Both the position numbers and the translations under genes were made by a program. The notes beneath the pieces were generated by a model. That model had not been told where the DNA came from, did no database searches, and saw only the letters and a program-made list of their open reading frames with translations. DNA of 64,000 nt from Acetobacter sp. (GTDB taxonomy: Bacteria; Pseudomonadota; Alphaproteobacteria; Acetobacterales; Acetobacteraceae): assembly GCF_022483985.1 (NCBI RefSeq), contig NZ_JAKVME010000001.1, forward strand, positions 1,550,001-1,614,000, given 5' to 3'. This document shows, in pieces, positions 9,138-16,976 of the stretch (positions are counted from its first letter, which is position 1; every line of letters begins with the position of its first letter).

Positions 9138-11189
9138 ATGTCGGTGCCTGCCACCAAGCGTCATAACCGTCTGTGTCTGCGGTTTTCATCCGTTCTGTCT
9201 TTCAGTACGGCGCTTGCTCTCTGTTCCCTGATATTTCCGGACCATCAGGCATACGCCCAGAATCTGGATTACGGCACGTTTGAAAAACTCTTCAACGAGC
9301 CAATCACGAGTTCCGCTACAGGCAAGCCGCAACGGGCAAGTGAACTCCCCACGGATATTCAGGTCGTCACGGCAGAGCAGATCAGGACTTCCGGCGCGCA
9401 AACCTTGCCTGAAGTTCTACGCATGGTGCCGGGTGTGGATGTAAGGCGTTACTCCGTTCTGAGCGCAAATGTCTCGATCCGTGGAAATGACGCGGCAGGC
9501 GGTTCCCGTACGCTGGTCCTTATCGACGGACGGCAGGTCTATCTCGATGGATATAACTACACGGACTGGGGAGCCCTTCCCGTCTCGATACGCGACATCC
9601 GGCAGATTGAAGTTATTAAAGGCCCCAACTCAGCCGTGTATGGCTTCAACGCGTCCGGCGGTGTGATCAACATCGTCACACGCGATCCTCAGCACGAAAA
9701 CAAAAGCTACGTGCATGTTGAGGGAGGCAGCCTCAACGGGTTCGCTGGGGAACTGGTCGCGTCCCATAAATTTTCAGATGCGTTCGCGGCGAAACTCTCG
9801 CTCAACGGTCTGAGGTCGGATGAATATGACCGGCGCAGTGGCCGGAACGTTCCCGCCCAGACCAGCAATATCAACGCCGCTCTGGAATTCCGTGGACAGA
9901 TTTCCCCCCGCATTGAGTGGGGACTCACCGGCACGATTGATCAGGAACGCAGCCCTTTCTGGCTCGATATCGGCACCTATTTCACCTCGCGCCCCCTAGC
10001 GAAAAGTCTTGAGGGACGTCTTGCTGCCGACACTGACTGGGGGCTGATCGAATTCCGGGCCTATCAAAACTCGTTCATAAACGAGGCAACTGACGATATC
10101 GCCGCTTTTGGAACCATTATTCCAATCAGATTCGGCTATGATCTGGAAACGACGGTCTCACAGCTTTCCGATACAATTGCCATCAACAGTAAGAATGATC
10201 TACGCCTTGGAGTGGAATATCGTTATTCCAGCCTCTCGGGGACACAGGCCGGCACGAAAATAGGCAGTGAAAGCGATATGCTGGCATCTGGATCTGCCGT
10301 CTGGGACTACCGTATCCTGCCTGAACTCACTCTGACGAACGCCGTTCGCGTGGACTCCTTTCTCGTGTCGTCCGTCAAAAGTCCCATTATGGTTAATGCT
10401 CCCACGGCCCCGGCACGATATTACGTGGAACCAAGCTTCAACAGCCGCATTCGCTACGATGCCGGAGATCTGGGTACATTTGGACTGAACGCAGCCCGGG
10501 GCATCCAGCTTCCCGCGCTCTTTGATTTTGCGCCAACGACAATGCTTGGCCCTGTAACAATTATCAATAATCCTTCGCTGGCGCCATCGACAACCATCAA
10601 TATTGGCTTCAATTATTCACACGGCATCAAACCACTGGACGGCAGCCTGTCCATTGCCCTTTTCGCCCAGCGCACCAGTGAGATGCTCGGAACACCTTTC
10701 GCTTCAAACTATTCTTATGTTCCTCCCGCATCGCTCACGATGTTTCCTCAAAACTACAATCGGGTCGATGATGCCGGTGGCGAAATCCGTCTGGAAGGCA
10801 AAACGGATTTCAACCTCCACTGGGATCTGAGCTATGCCATGGCGTCTGTGCGTGACCCTAACAAATCTTCCGCCATCAATTTCCAGCGGCAGACACCGGT
10901 CAACACAGTCATTGGTGGTTTTGAGTATGTTCTGGGACAGGTGGAATTCAGTGCTCACGCCAGATGGCAGTCACATTATCAGGATGTCGCCGCTGACTTT
11001 TCCACGTTTCAGCTCAAGGACATTAAAGTAAAGGATTTCGTGACGCTGAACGCGCGTGTAGGCTGGAAAATCGACGAGCATTTCCGGCTGTCACTCAGCG
11101 GACAGCAGCTTGGTGACGCCCGGCTTAAAGAAACATCCGGCTTAAGAATTGACCGTCGTATTATTGCCGGTCTGACAGCAGGTTTCTGA
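9138..11189 (+). CDS. TonB-dependent outer-membrane receptor
   Basis: A 683-residue outer-membrane transporter powered by TonB-ExbBD. A signal peptide ends near AYAQN (about residue 43). The plug domain follows with VVTAEQIRTSGAQTLPEVLR, the GVDVRRYS and SIRGND segments and the classic EVIKGPNSAVYGFNASGGVINIVTR motif; the rest is a beta barrel with alternating aromatic residues and a terminal phenylalanine (LTAGF). A GTG at 9129 is an alternative start; ATG at 9138 is preferred but neither has a strong Shine-Dalgarno. The ligand cannot be read from the sequence; the plug resembles vitamin B12/colicin-type receptors. It stands alone, convergent with the lysR gene, with no siderophore or heme genes nearby. 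Confidence 0.92.
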   Translation: MSVPATKRHNRLCLRFSSVLSFSTALALCSLIFPDHQAYAQNLDYGTFEKLFNEPITSSATGKPQRASELPTDIQVVTAEQIRTSGAQTLPEVLRMVPGVDVRRYSVLSANVSIRGNDAAGGSRTLVLIDGRQVYLDGYNYTDWGALPVSIRDIRQIEVIKGPNSAVYGFNASGGVINIVTRDPQHENKSYVHVEGGSLNGFAGELVASHKFSDAFAAKLSLNGLRSDEYDRRSGRNVPAQTSNINAALEFRGQISPRIEWGLTGTIDQERSPFWLDIGTYFTSRPLAKSLEGRLAADTDWGLIEFRAYQNSFINEATDDIAAFGTIIPIRFGYDLETTVSQLSDTIAINSKNDLRLGVEYRYSSLSGTQAGTKIGSESDMLASGSAVWDYRILPELTLTNAVRVDSFLVSSVKSPIMVNAPTAPARYYVEPSFNSRIRYDAGDLGTFGLNAARGIQLPALFDFAPTTMLGPVTIINNPSLAPSTTINIGFNYSHGIKPLDGSLSIALFAQRTSEMLGTPFASNYSYVPPASLTMFPQNYNRVDDAGGEIRLEGKTDFNLHWDLSYAMASVRDPNKSSAINFQRQTPVNTVIGGFEYVLGQVEFSAHARWQSHYQDVAADFSTFQLKDIKVKDFVTLNARVGWKIDEHFRLSLSGQQLGDARLKETSGLRIDRRIIAGLTAGF

Positions 11190-11209
11190 CCAGATACCGC
11201 CAGTTCCGG

Positions 11210-12130
11210 CTATGACAGTATCTCCGGGACCGTGGAGAGATGGACGCTGGCAAGGTCTTCCAGAAAAGCTTTTGGTATGTCGCCAAGATTCTGTCTCTGC
11301 CGTGTAACCGCGTGAAACATCACATCGTATCGCAGCACCTGTGTATTCAGAGGGGCAATCAGCCCCTGTTCTTCATAAGATCTGGAAAAATGCTGCGGCA
11401 GAAAGGCCAGATGATGTCCCGACAGGACAAGCATGGCCAAGGCCTCCATGTTGTCCGCTGTCGCCGTGATGGATTTGGGACTGTCTGGAAAGACTGACTG
11501 TGGAAGAGGGTACGTCCTCCAACCCCAGTCATATTCCCAGGCCTGCGCCTGCGAGATCTGTCCAGCCTGCGAAAAAAGGGGATGATCCCGTCCGCAATAG
11601 GCGACCTGCCTTTCGATGAAAAGCGGTGTGAACTGGAGACTTGGTATTCTGTGCCAGAAATATCCCATCGCTATATCAAGCGTTCCACTCAGCAAACGCT
11701 CTTCCTGTTCGCCGGGTGAACAGACGCGGATATCCAGCCTGACGGCTTCATCCCGCTGCCTGAAACGAGCAATGGCCTGACTGATCCGGATATTTTCACT
11801 AAACGGCGTATGGCCTATGATCCCGATCCGCAGGCTGCCGACAAGACGACGGTCCATGTTACGGGCCTGAACGCTGAAATCTTCGATGGCGCCCACCAGA
11901 TGACGCGCCAGTTCCGTAAAGCGTTCACCTTTTGCCGTCAGTCGAAATCCGCCCCGACCGCGCTCACAGAGTCGAAAGCCCAGTCGTGTTTCCAGCGTCG
12001 CCAACTGAGTGCTGATCGTGGACTGCCCGACATTCAGGATGCTTTGCGCCGTGGAAATTCCTCCTGCATCCACAATCGCCAGAAAAACACGGATCAGACG
12101 CAGGTCCAGATCACTGAGGCTACCAAGCAT
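11210..12130 (-). CDS. LysR-family transcriptional regulator
   Basis: A 306-residue LysR-type regulator. The N-terminal winged helix-turn-helix is clear (LRLIRVFLAIVDAGGIS, then QSTISTQLATLE as recognition helix, residues 5-63), followed by a substrate-binding domain with two alpha/beta lobes (RIGIIGHTPF, DIAMGYF). The preferred start is ATG at 12130; a TTG at 12139 is possible. It diverges from the NCS1 permease gene at 12258 and an inverted repeat typical of LysR sites lies between them, so it most likely controls that permease in response to a nucleobase-like compound, which is an inference from context. Confidence 0.92.
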   Translation of the reverse strand: MLGSLSDLDLRLIRVFLAIVDAGGISTAQSILNVGQSTISTQLATLETRLGFRLCERGRGGFRLTAKGERFTELARHLVGAIEDFSVQARNMDRRLVGSLRIGIIGHTPFSENIRISQAIARFRQRDEAVRLDIRVCSPGEQEERLLSGTLDIAMGYFWHRIPSLQFTPLFIERQVAYCGRDHPLFSQAGQISQAQAWEYDWGWRTYPLPQSVFPDSPKSITATADNMEALAMLVLSGHHLAFLPQHFSRSYEEQGLIAPLNTQVLRYDVMFHAVTRQRQNLGDIPKAFLEDLASVHLSTVPEILS

Positions 12131-12147
12131 GACACCCAAACATCGAT

Positions 12148-12164
12148 TTCAATCAATGTTTGAA
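12148..12164. promoter_or_regulatory. Candidate LysR operator
   Basis: An inverted repeat TTCAA-N7-TTGAA (12148-12152 / 12160-12164) just upstream of the lysR start and about 95 bases before the divergent permease. LysR regulators typically bind interrupted palindromes in such divergent promoters. Support is position and symmetry only. Confidence 0.4.
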
Positions 12165-12257
12165 TCTTAGATTTGGAATTGGCCCTGTCAATACGCGCGC
12201 CATATCATTACGAATACAAATCGTTCTACCCCCAGACATCCTTCAGAGGGGCACTCG

Positions 12258-13760
12258 ATGTCAGCCACACCTACCCTCACCCAGGACACTCCCTCCCGTC
12301 AGGGAGGGATCGAAACCCGCTCCATCGACTATGTACCCGAGAACGAGCGTCATGGTCGTGTCGCCGATCAGGGACCGTTCTGGTTTCTGGGCAACTTCCA
12401 GTTCTTTACCATCGCCATCGGGTTTGTCGGACCCAGCATGGGTCTCTCACTTGGTTACACGGCGCTGGCGGGTATCATCGGCATTCTGTTCGGCACGCTG
12501 TTCATGGCGTTTCACGCGTCACAGGGCGCGGAACTGGGCCTGCCGCAGATGATTCAATCCCGCGCCCAGTTCGGCTACCGAGGGGTATCTCTCGTCCTGA
12601 TTGGGACGCTGGTCACGTTTATCGGCTTCAATGTTGTTGACACGGTGCTGCTTTCCGCTGGCCTGAACGGGATCTTCGGCTGGAATATCACCGCCGTCAC
12701 GATCGGCATGGCCATCATCGCCGCCCTGTTCGCCATCTATGGGCATGACTGCCTGCACACGATCTTCAAGCTGTGCTTCTACGTTTCTCTTCCTCTCTAC
12801 ATCATCCTCACGGGCGCGATCCTGACGGGCCACGCCGGAGGGGCTGCACCAACCATCGTCGGGTTCAGCTGGGTCGCCTTCATCGGACAGATCGCCGCCA
12901 GCGCCAGCTACAACATCACCTACGCGCCATATGTTTCCGATTATTCCCGCTATCTGCCGCGCAATACCCGTCCGGTTTCAATCATCACGGCGGTGATGTT
13001 CGGCGCGTCGTCCTCCGCCATCTGGCTCATCATACTCGGCGCATGGCTTGCAACCCGCCTTGGCGCTTCTGACGGACTGGTCGCTCTCCATCAGGCAGGC
13101 GACGCGGTCTTTCCGGGGTTTGGATCGATTGTTTCTCTTGCATCTGTCGTCGCCTTGATCGCAACGATGGGTCTCAATGCCTATAGCTGCATGCTGACCA
13201 TCCTGACCGGAATAGACTCTTTTCGCCCGCTCAATCCGACCCGCAGCGCCCGTATTCTGACCGTGATCGCCGTTGCCGCGATCTGGACAGGCCTGTCCCT
13301 GAAATGTCCTTCGGACGCCATCGGGCTGCTTTTCGCGACCCTGACGGTCATGCTGTATCTGCTGGTGCCGTGGACTGCGGTCAATCTGGTCGATTATTTT
13401 GTGGTCCGCAAAGGTCGTTACGCCATCACAAACCTCTTCATGCCCGATGGTGGCATCTACGGTATGTGGCAATCTCGTGGCCTGTTGGCCTACGCAATCG
13501 GGTTTATTATCACGATCCCGTTCGCCGTGCTGCCTGAAATCTATACCGGACCGATCGCAAAAATGCTTGGCGGGGTCGATATCGGATGGCTTGTCGGGCT
13601 GATCGTTTCCGGCAGTGTCTATGCGTTGCTGAGCCGGTCTCTGGATCTGAAGACGGAAGAAACTGCCATTGCGAAAAGCGAAGCTGAGCTGAAATCCATG
13701 CAGGTCGCTGTGCCGACAGAAGCCTCGGCTGTGCCTGTCATGGACGATATGTGGAAATAG
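12258..13760 (+). CDS. NCS1-family purine/cytosine permease
   Basis: A 500-residue inner-membrane transporter of the nucleobase:cation symporter-1 family (cytosine permease CodB / purine-cytosine permease type). About twelve hydrophobic segments follow a hydrophilic 45-residue N-terminus. The segment QFGYRG near residue 100 and the unwound helix motif SYNITYAPYVSDYSRYLP near residue 215 are family landmarks. The ribosome binding site AGAGGGG precedes ATG at 12258. It is divergent from a LysR gene, its probable regulator. No deaminase or purine catabolic enzyme is adjacent, so cytosine, purines, allantoin or a thiazole cannot be distinguished. Confidence 0.9.
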   Translation: MSATPTLTQDTPSRQGGIETRSIDYVPENERHGRVADQGPFWFLGNFQFFTIAIGFVGPSMGLSLGYTALAGIIGILFGTLFMAFHASQGAELGLPQMIQSRAQFGYRGVSLVLIGTLVTFIGFNVVDTVLLSAGLNGIFGWNITAVTIGMAIIAALFAIYGHDCLHTIFKLCFYVSLPLYIILTGAILTGHAGGAAPTIVGFSWVAFIGQIAASASYNITYAPYVSDYSRYLPRNTRPVSIITAVMFGASSSAIWLIILGAWLATRLGASDGLVALHQAGDAVFPGFGSIVSLASVVALIATMGLNAYSCMLTILTGIDSFRPLNPTRSARILTVIAVAAIWTGLSLKCPSDAIGLLFATLTVMLYLLVPWTAVNLVDYFVVRKGRYAITNLFMPDGGIYGMWQSRGLLAYAIGFIITIPFAVLPEIYTGPIAKMLGGVDIGWLVGLIVSGSVYALLSRSLDLKTEETAIAKSEAELKSMQVAVPTEASAVPVMDDMWK

Positions 13761-13770
13761 ACCCCGGCAT

Positions 13771-13802
13771 TCTGACGACTGATAGTCCAGTCAGTCGTCA
13801 GA
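13771..13802. terminator. Bidirectional hairpin between the permease gene and arfB
   Basis: A perfect 12-bp inverted repeat (13771-13782 and 13791-13802) with an 8-base loop sits between two convergent genes and overlaps the arfB stop codon. No U-tract follows on either strand. Confidence 0.55.
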
Positions 13803-14213
13803 CCTGACTTTGCGGTTCTGCTTGATGCCAGACCGGTGAGCCTTGCCATCCAAACGCCGTTGCCGGGCGGCGCGTCCCGGTCTCGTCGCGACACGGAATG
13901 CGGGGCGATGCGCCGCCTCCCTGATCAGGTCAATCAGGCGTTGAATAACGTCCTCACGGTTTCTCTGCTGGCTGCGAAAGCGCCTGCCGGTGATGACGAT
14001 CGCTCCATCACGGGTCGCCCGTGTTCCTGCCAGTTCCAGTGCTTTAAGACGGATGCGTTCCGGTATGCCCTGAGCACTGATCAGATTGAATCGTAACTGG
14101 GCAGCCGTCGCGACCTTATTCACGTTCTGTCCACCGGGGCCTGAAGCGAGAATATAGGTGATCTCAAGATCATCTTCATCAAGAACCACACCAGGCAGAA
14201 TAGTCTGTTTCAT
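13791..14213 (-). CDS. arfB: Alternative ribosome-rescue factor ArfB (peptidyl-tRNA hydrolase, YaeJ family)
   Basis: ArfB enters the A site of ribosomes stalled on mRNA without a stop codon and hydrolyses the peptidyl-tRNA. The 140-residue protein has the catalytic GGQ in ASGPGGQNVNK (about residues 24-34) and a strongly basic C-terminal tail (RPGRAARQRR ... HRSGIKQNRKVRSDD) that in the family inserts into the mRNA entry channel. It lacks the extra domains of release factors RF1/RF2, which settles the assignment. Start is ATG at 14213. Confidence 0.92.
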   Translation of the reverse strand: MKQTILPGVVLDEDDLEITYILASGPGGQNVNKVATAAQLRFNLISAQGIPERIRLKALELAGTRATRDGAIVITGRRFRSQQRNREDVIQRLIDLIREAAHRPAFRVATRPGRAARQRRLDGKAHRSGIKQNRKVRSDD

Positions 14214-14278
14214 GCTACCAACATTTCCAGTTCCACCTGACGGCGGGCTTCTGACGCTCGCCCGAACACGATCACCGT

Positions 14279-14665
14279 CTATTTTCCGGCAGAAGTAACG
14301 CAGGCCCGCAACACTGGAGCGCAGGCCGCGTCCTTCCCCTGCCAGGTTGAGGAAGGGCCGGTATAAGCCACTCGCGCGACTTTGCCATCCCTTATGCTGG
14401 CGATGACATGACAGGCGCCGTTGGTGTTGATGGTCATGGCAACATCGAGAGGCGCGGAAATGGAAAATGTACCGCTCCCGGACTTCTCAATTTTCCAGAC
14501 AAGGACTTCCTGACTATCCCTTGTTTCGTCCTGATCAGGTACGCCCGCACATGCCACGAGATCTGAACGGGAAACTCCAATCAGATCATGCTGCGCTTCT
14601 GCGGGGATTGTCGTGCACCCTTCACACCCAAGACACAGGACGCAGAGCAGAAGGAACGCCTTCAC
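14279..14665 (-). CDS. Small secreted protein, probable lipoprotein
   Basis: A 128-residue hypothetical protein with an N-terminal signal segment (MKAFLLLCVLCLGCEGCTT). Three cysteines near its end could be lipidated, although none sits in a textbook lipobox. The rest is a small beta-rich domain without a recognisable family. The start codon is GTG and its GTGA overlaps the stop of the 42-residue gene upstream, so it is the third gene of a translationally coupled operon with a glycosyltransferase. An envelope role is likely but not shown. Confidence 0.7.
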   Translation of the reverse strand: MKAFLLLCVLCLGCEGCTTIPAEAQHDLIGVSRSDLVACAGVPDQDETRDSQEVLVWKIEKSGSGTFSISAPLDVAMTINTNGACHVIASIRDGKVARVAYTGPSSTWQGKDAACAPVLRACVTSAGK

Positions 14666-14790
14666 TTCCTTGCATCCCAGTATGTCTGGTCCTGTTTCTT
14701 CCTTATCCAGACAAAACAGGTGACCAGTCCAGCATTGATGAGCGTTGCACTGATCGCCCCCAGACCGCAGAACAAGGCCCAGTCAGGCAT
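14662..14790 (-). CDS. 42-residue single-helix membrane protein in the glycosyltransferase operon
   Basis: A short frame overlooked because of its size. Reading from ATG at 14790 to TGA at 14662-14664 it gives MPDWALFCGLG... with a hydrophobic helix at about residues 4-28 ending in IRKKQ, then a short polar tail DQTYWDARK. It overlaps the glycosyltransferase stop by 8 bases and its own TGA overlaps the GTG start of the next gene by 4. This packing on both sides, plus the helix followed by positive charges (N-out or N-in anchor), supports a real gene. Function unknown; a partner of the glycosyltransferase is the natural guess. Confidence 0.6.
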   Translation of the reverse strand: MPDWALFCGLGAISATLINAGLVTCFVWIRKKQDQTYWDARK

Positions 14791-15862
14791 TCGCCACGTC
14801 CCGCAGCGCCATGTCAGACAGTCGGGTCCCTCCACCGAAACGTCGCCGCCATGTTGCCGACGAACGTGCGCAATACACTTCCATGTCGCGCCGCTGTTTC
14901 AGAAGTCGGCTCAGACGTTCATGCTCATTTTCATTCCAGATCGCATACAGTCCCTGCGCCATGTCAGCGGCGTCGGTCGGGTTTCGATGTGCGTAATGAC
15001 CAATCCACGGAAGTTCGGATGACACCAGAACCGGAACACTCATGGCCATCGCGTCAGCGGCAACAATATTGAATGTCTCCGTAAAGGAGACCTGCATGAG
15101 AATATCAATCCCGGAAAGCACGGTCAGAAACTCCGCATGTGGCATCCACCCATGCTCGACCAGTTCATGATCCGATCTGGCAAAGAGTTCACGCAGGTTT
15201 TTCAGAACCGGGCTGCCCTGCCCCTCCACACGCGTTGCATTGATATGGAAGCGCAGAACCATGCCGATGGATTCAGCAAATGCGATGGCGGCGATCGCCT
15301 GTGTCATATGGTTTTTCAGGGGTCTCACAGCCCCGAAACACCCGATATTGACGACACCCTGCTGGCGGGCATGAAGAGCGATGTCACACAGACGCGGGAT
15401 CGGATAGACATTCGGCCCATAGGTAATGCCGGACGGGTCCAGTCCACAGCCCATCGCCACAACCGCCATATCCGACACGGCGCGCGGCGCATTGCACATG
15501 ACCTCAACACCGCGTCGCAGATAATCGACGGTCCAGCCGAAGGCGATGCCTTCATTGGCAAGAAATGGGGTTTCCGAATGATCCCTGACGATCCACTGCA
15601 CATTTGGATGCAGTTTTTTCAGAACATCGAACTTGTCCGGCACAACCCAGAACGCCTCAATGATCACATGGGTAGGCCTGTAGGCTGTTACCTCACGATC
15701 AATCGAATTGTTATCTGCGACTTCAACAGATTGTGCTTCAACACCACCGGCATTGAGCATATCCACGACGAAACGGACAGAGTTTGAAAGACCAGATTCA
15801 CGCGAACCGTAGCCCCAGTGACCTTCACGGGACTTTAAAACAAACAGAAGACGATTTTTCAT
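14783..15862 (-). CDS. Glycosyltransferase of GT-B fold (family 1/4-like)
   Basis: A 359-residue cytoplasmic glycosyltransferase, probably moving a sugar from a nucleotide donor to a lipid or polysaccharide acceptor. The C-terminal donor-binding half is recognisable: NIGCFGAVRPLKNH near residue 170, then SFTETFNIVAADAMAMSVPVLVS near residues 265-290, which corresponds to the EX7E-type donor motif. It is the first gene of a tight operon with a 42-residue membrane protein and a lipoprotein. It is preceded by a long AT-rich untranslated stretch. The acceptor is unknown. Confidence 0.82.
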   Translation of the reverse strand: MKNRLLFVLKSREGHWGYGSRESGLSNSVRFVVDMLNAGGVEAQSVEVADNNSIDREVTAYRPTHVIIEAFWVVPDKFDVLKKLHPNVQWIVRDHSETPFLANEGIAFGWTVDYLRRGVEVMCNAPRAVSDMAVVAMGCGLDPSGITYGPNVYPIPRLCDIALHARQQGVVNIGCFGAVRPLKNHMTQAIAAIAFAESIGMVLRFHINATRVEGQGSPVLKNLRELFARSDHELVEHGWMPHAEFLTVLSGIDILMQVSFTETFNIVAADAMAMSVPVLVSSELPWIGHYAHRNPTDAADMAQGLYAIWNENEHERLSRLLKQRRDMEVYCARSSATWRRRFGGGTRLSDMALRDVANA

Positions 15863-16290
15863 GTATATTATGACTTGTTAAAAATTATATTTATAAAAAC
15901 ACCAACAAACCCACCAATCCATAGACCGAAGATAAAATACACCATACATCATATTCTTTTTGTTGAAAATAAAACAGATTTATAGAAACAGATTCTGGTC
16001 AGACAAATGAACTGGCGACTCAATGACCCGACTTTCTATAACCGTCCCCTACGCAGGAGCCGAATCATTCCTGCTTCTTAAAATGACTGAACAATGATGA
16101 TAAGAAACAAATCCTTCCTGACAGTCAGGATGTTTCTTTCCAATGACATTTTGTGTGGATGTCCTCAAAACAGCCAGGACAGCGCGGCCCACACAGTGTG
16201 CACGCTGCGGCGTTTTTACAAAAAAACGCATCAAAAAATGGAACTTTATACGTCCTGATACGCTTTCTGGAAATCTACAGGAGGCTATCC
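15863..16290. other. AT-rich intergenic region between divergent glycosyltransferase and lipoprotein genes
   Basis: A 428-base gap. The part next to the glycosyltransferase (15863-16000) is strongly AT-rich with runs such as TTAAAAATTATATTTATAAAA, unlike the surroundings. A palindrome CCTGAC-A-GTCAGG lies at 16117-16129 and an inverted repeat GCGTTTTT / AAAAACGC at 16210-16229. No convincing gene is present on either strand. Confidence 0.5.
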
Positions 16291-16461
16291 ATGCGTTCCA
16301 CTCTCTTTGCTCTTCTGGCGCTTTCAGTAGCCTGTGCCAGTCTGACTGCCTGCAAGCCACACGAGCGGACTTTTGGTGAAAAAGTGCGCGATACTGTCGA
16401 TCCGCCGAAAGGACCACTTGAAAAGGCTGGTCGCGCAGTAGACCGTGCGACTGACAACTAA
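16291..16461 (+). CDS. Small lipoprotein, entericidin-like in size
   Basis: A 56-residue lipoprotein. The start at 16291 is set by a perfect AGGAGG six bases upstream. The signal peptide ends in a textbook lipobox (SLTAC, Cys21), leaving a mature peptide of 36 residues that is charged (FGEKVRDTVDPPKGPLEKAGRAVDRATDN). Size and architecture recall entericidin-type lipoproteins, but the mature sequence does not match them clearly, so it is left as hypothetical. A hairpin follows. Confidence 0.75.
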   Translation: MRSTLFALLALSVACASLTACKPHERTFGEKVRDTVDPPKGPLEKAGRAVDRATDN

Positions 16462-16467
16462 ACAGAA

Positions 16468-16501
16468 TTCAGGAGGCAGCCATCAAACGCTGCCTCCTGA
16501 A
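16468..16501 (+). terminator. Putative terminator after the small lipoprotein gene
   Basis: A perfect 13-bp stem TTCAGGAGGCAGC (16468-16480) with its complement at 16489-16501 and an 8-base loop. There is no U-tract after it. Confidence 0.5.
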
Positions 16502-16666
16502 TACCACGATATGTTTGTGGAAATTTTATCCTCCGATATCCACAGGATAAAACAGAAATGATTTCAGTATTTCAGAAAAGCCAGCGCGCCTGACCGTGCG
16601 ATCCGTGTGCGCACGCTGCTCTCAGTTCAGAGCATAAGCCCCGGGCCCGCAGACCGAAGACGCTAC

Positions 16667-16837
16667 CTATCTGGAAACCGTAATCTCTTTCGCAATGATC
16701 CGCCGGGGCTTAGGGCAACAGGATTGTTCAGCCTGCCAACGCGCATCCCTGATCACAATGACAAAGCCAAGCAGCAGCGGCAGAACGAAAAACATGAAAA
16801 CAGCAATGAGCATGGACACCAGACCCTGCCATTCCAT
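16667..16837 (-). CDS. Small single-helix membrane protein
   Basis: A 56-residue frame, MEWQGLVSM..., with a long hydrophobic helix at residues 5-30 (LIAVFMFFVLPLLLGFVIVI) and a basic, cysteine-containing tail (EQSCCPKPRR). The ATG at 16837 has AGGGAGG nine bases upstream, which argues that it is translated; upstream ATGs at 16846 and 16861 are less well placed. It lies 140 bases downstream of the UDP-glucose dehydrogenase gene on the same strand. No family is recognised. Confidence 0.5.
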   Translation of the reverse strand: MEWQGLVSMLIAVFMFFVLPLLLGFVIVIRDARWQAEQSCCPKPRRIIAKEITVSR

Positions 16838-16976
16838 CCTGTCCATCCTCCCTGCACACATACTTGCTGACGCGGAAGATAACGAAGATCTTCCCCTCTG
16901 TCATATCAAGTTTATTTGCCAGCTTTGAGCAGGGCGTCAGGGAAGCACATACAGCGTCTTCCCTGACATTTTAACC

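Noticed and set aside
16049-16417. A 122-codon reverse frame over the small lipoprotein gene
   Set aside because: It overlaps the lipoprotein, which has a perfect AGGAGG and lipobox, in antisense; no support of its own.
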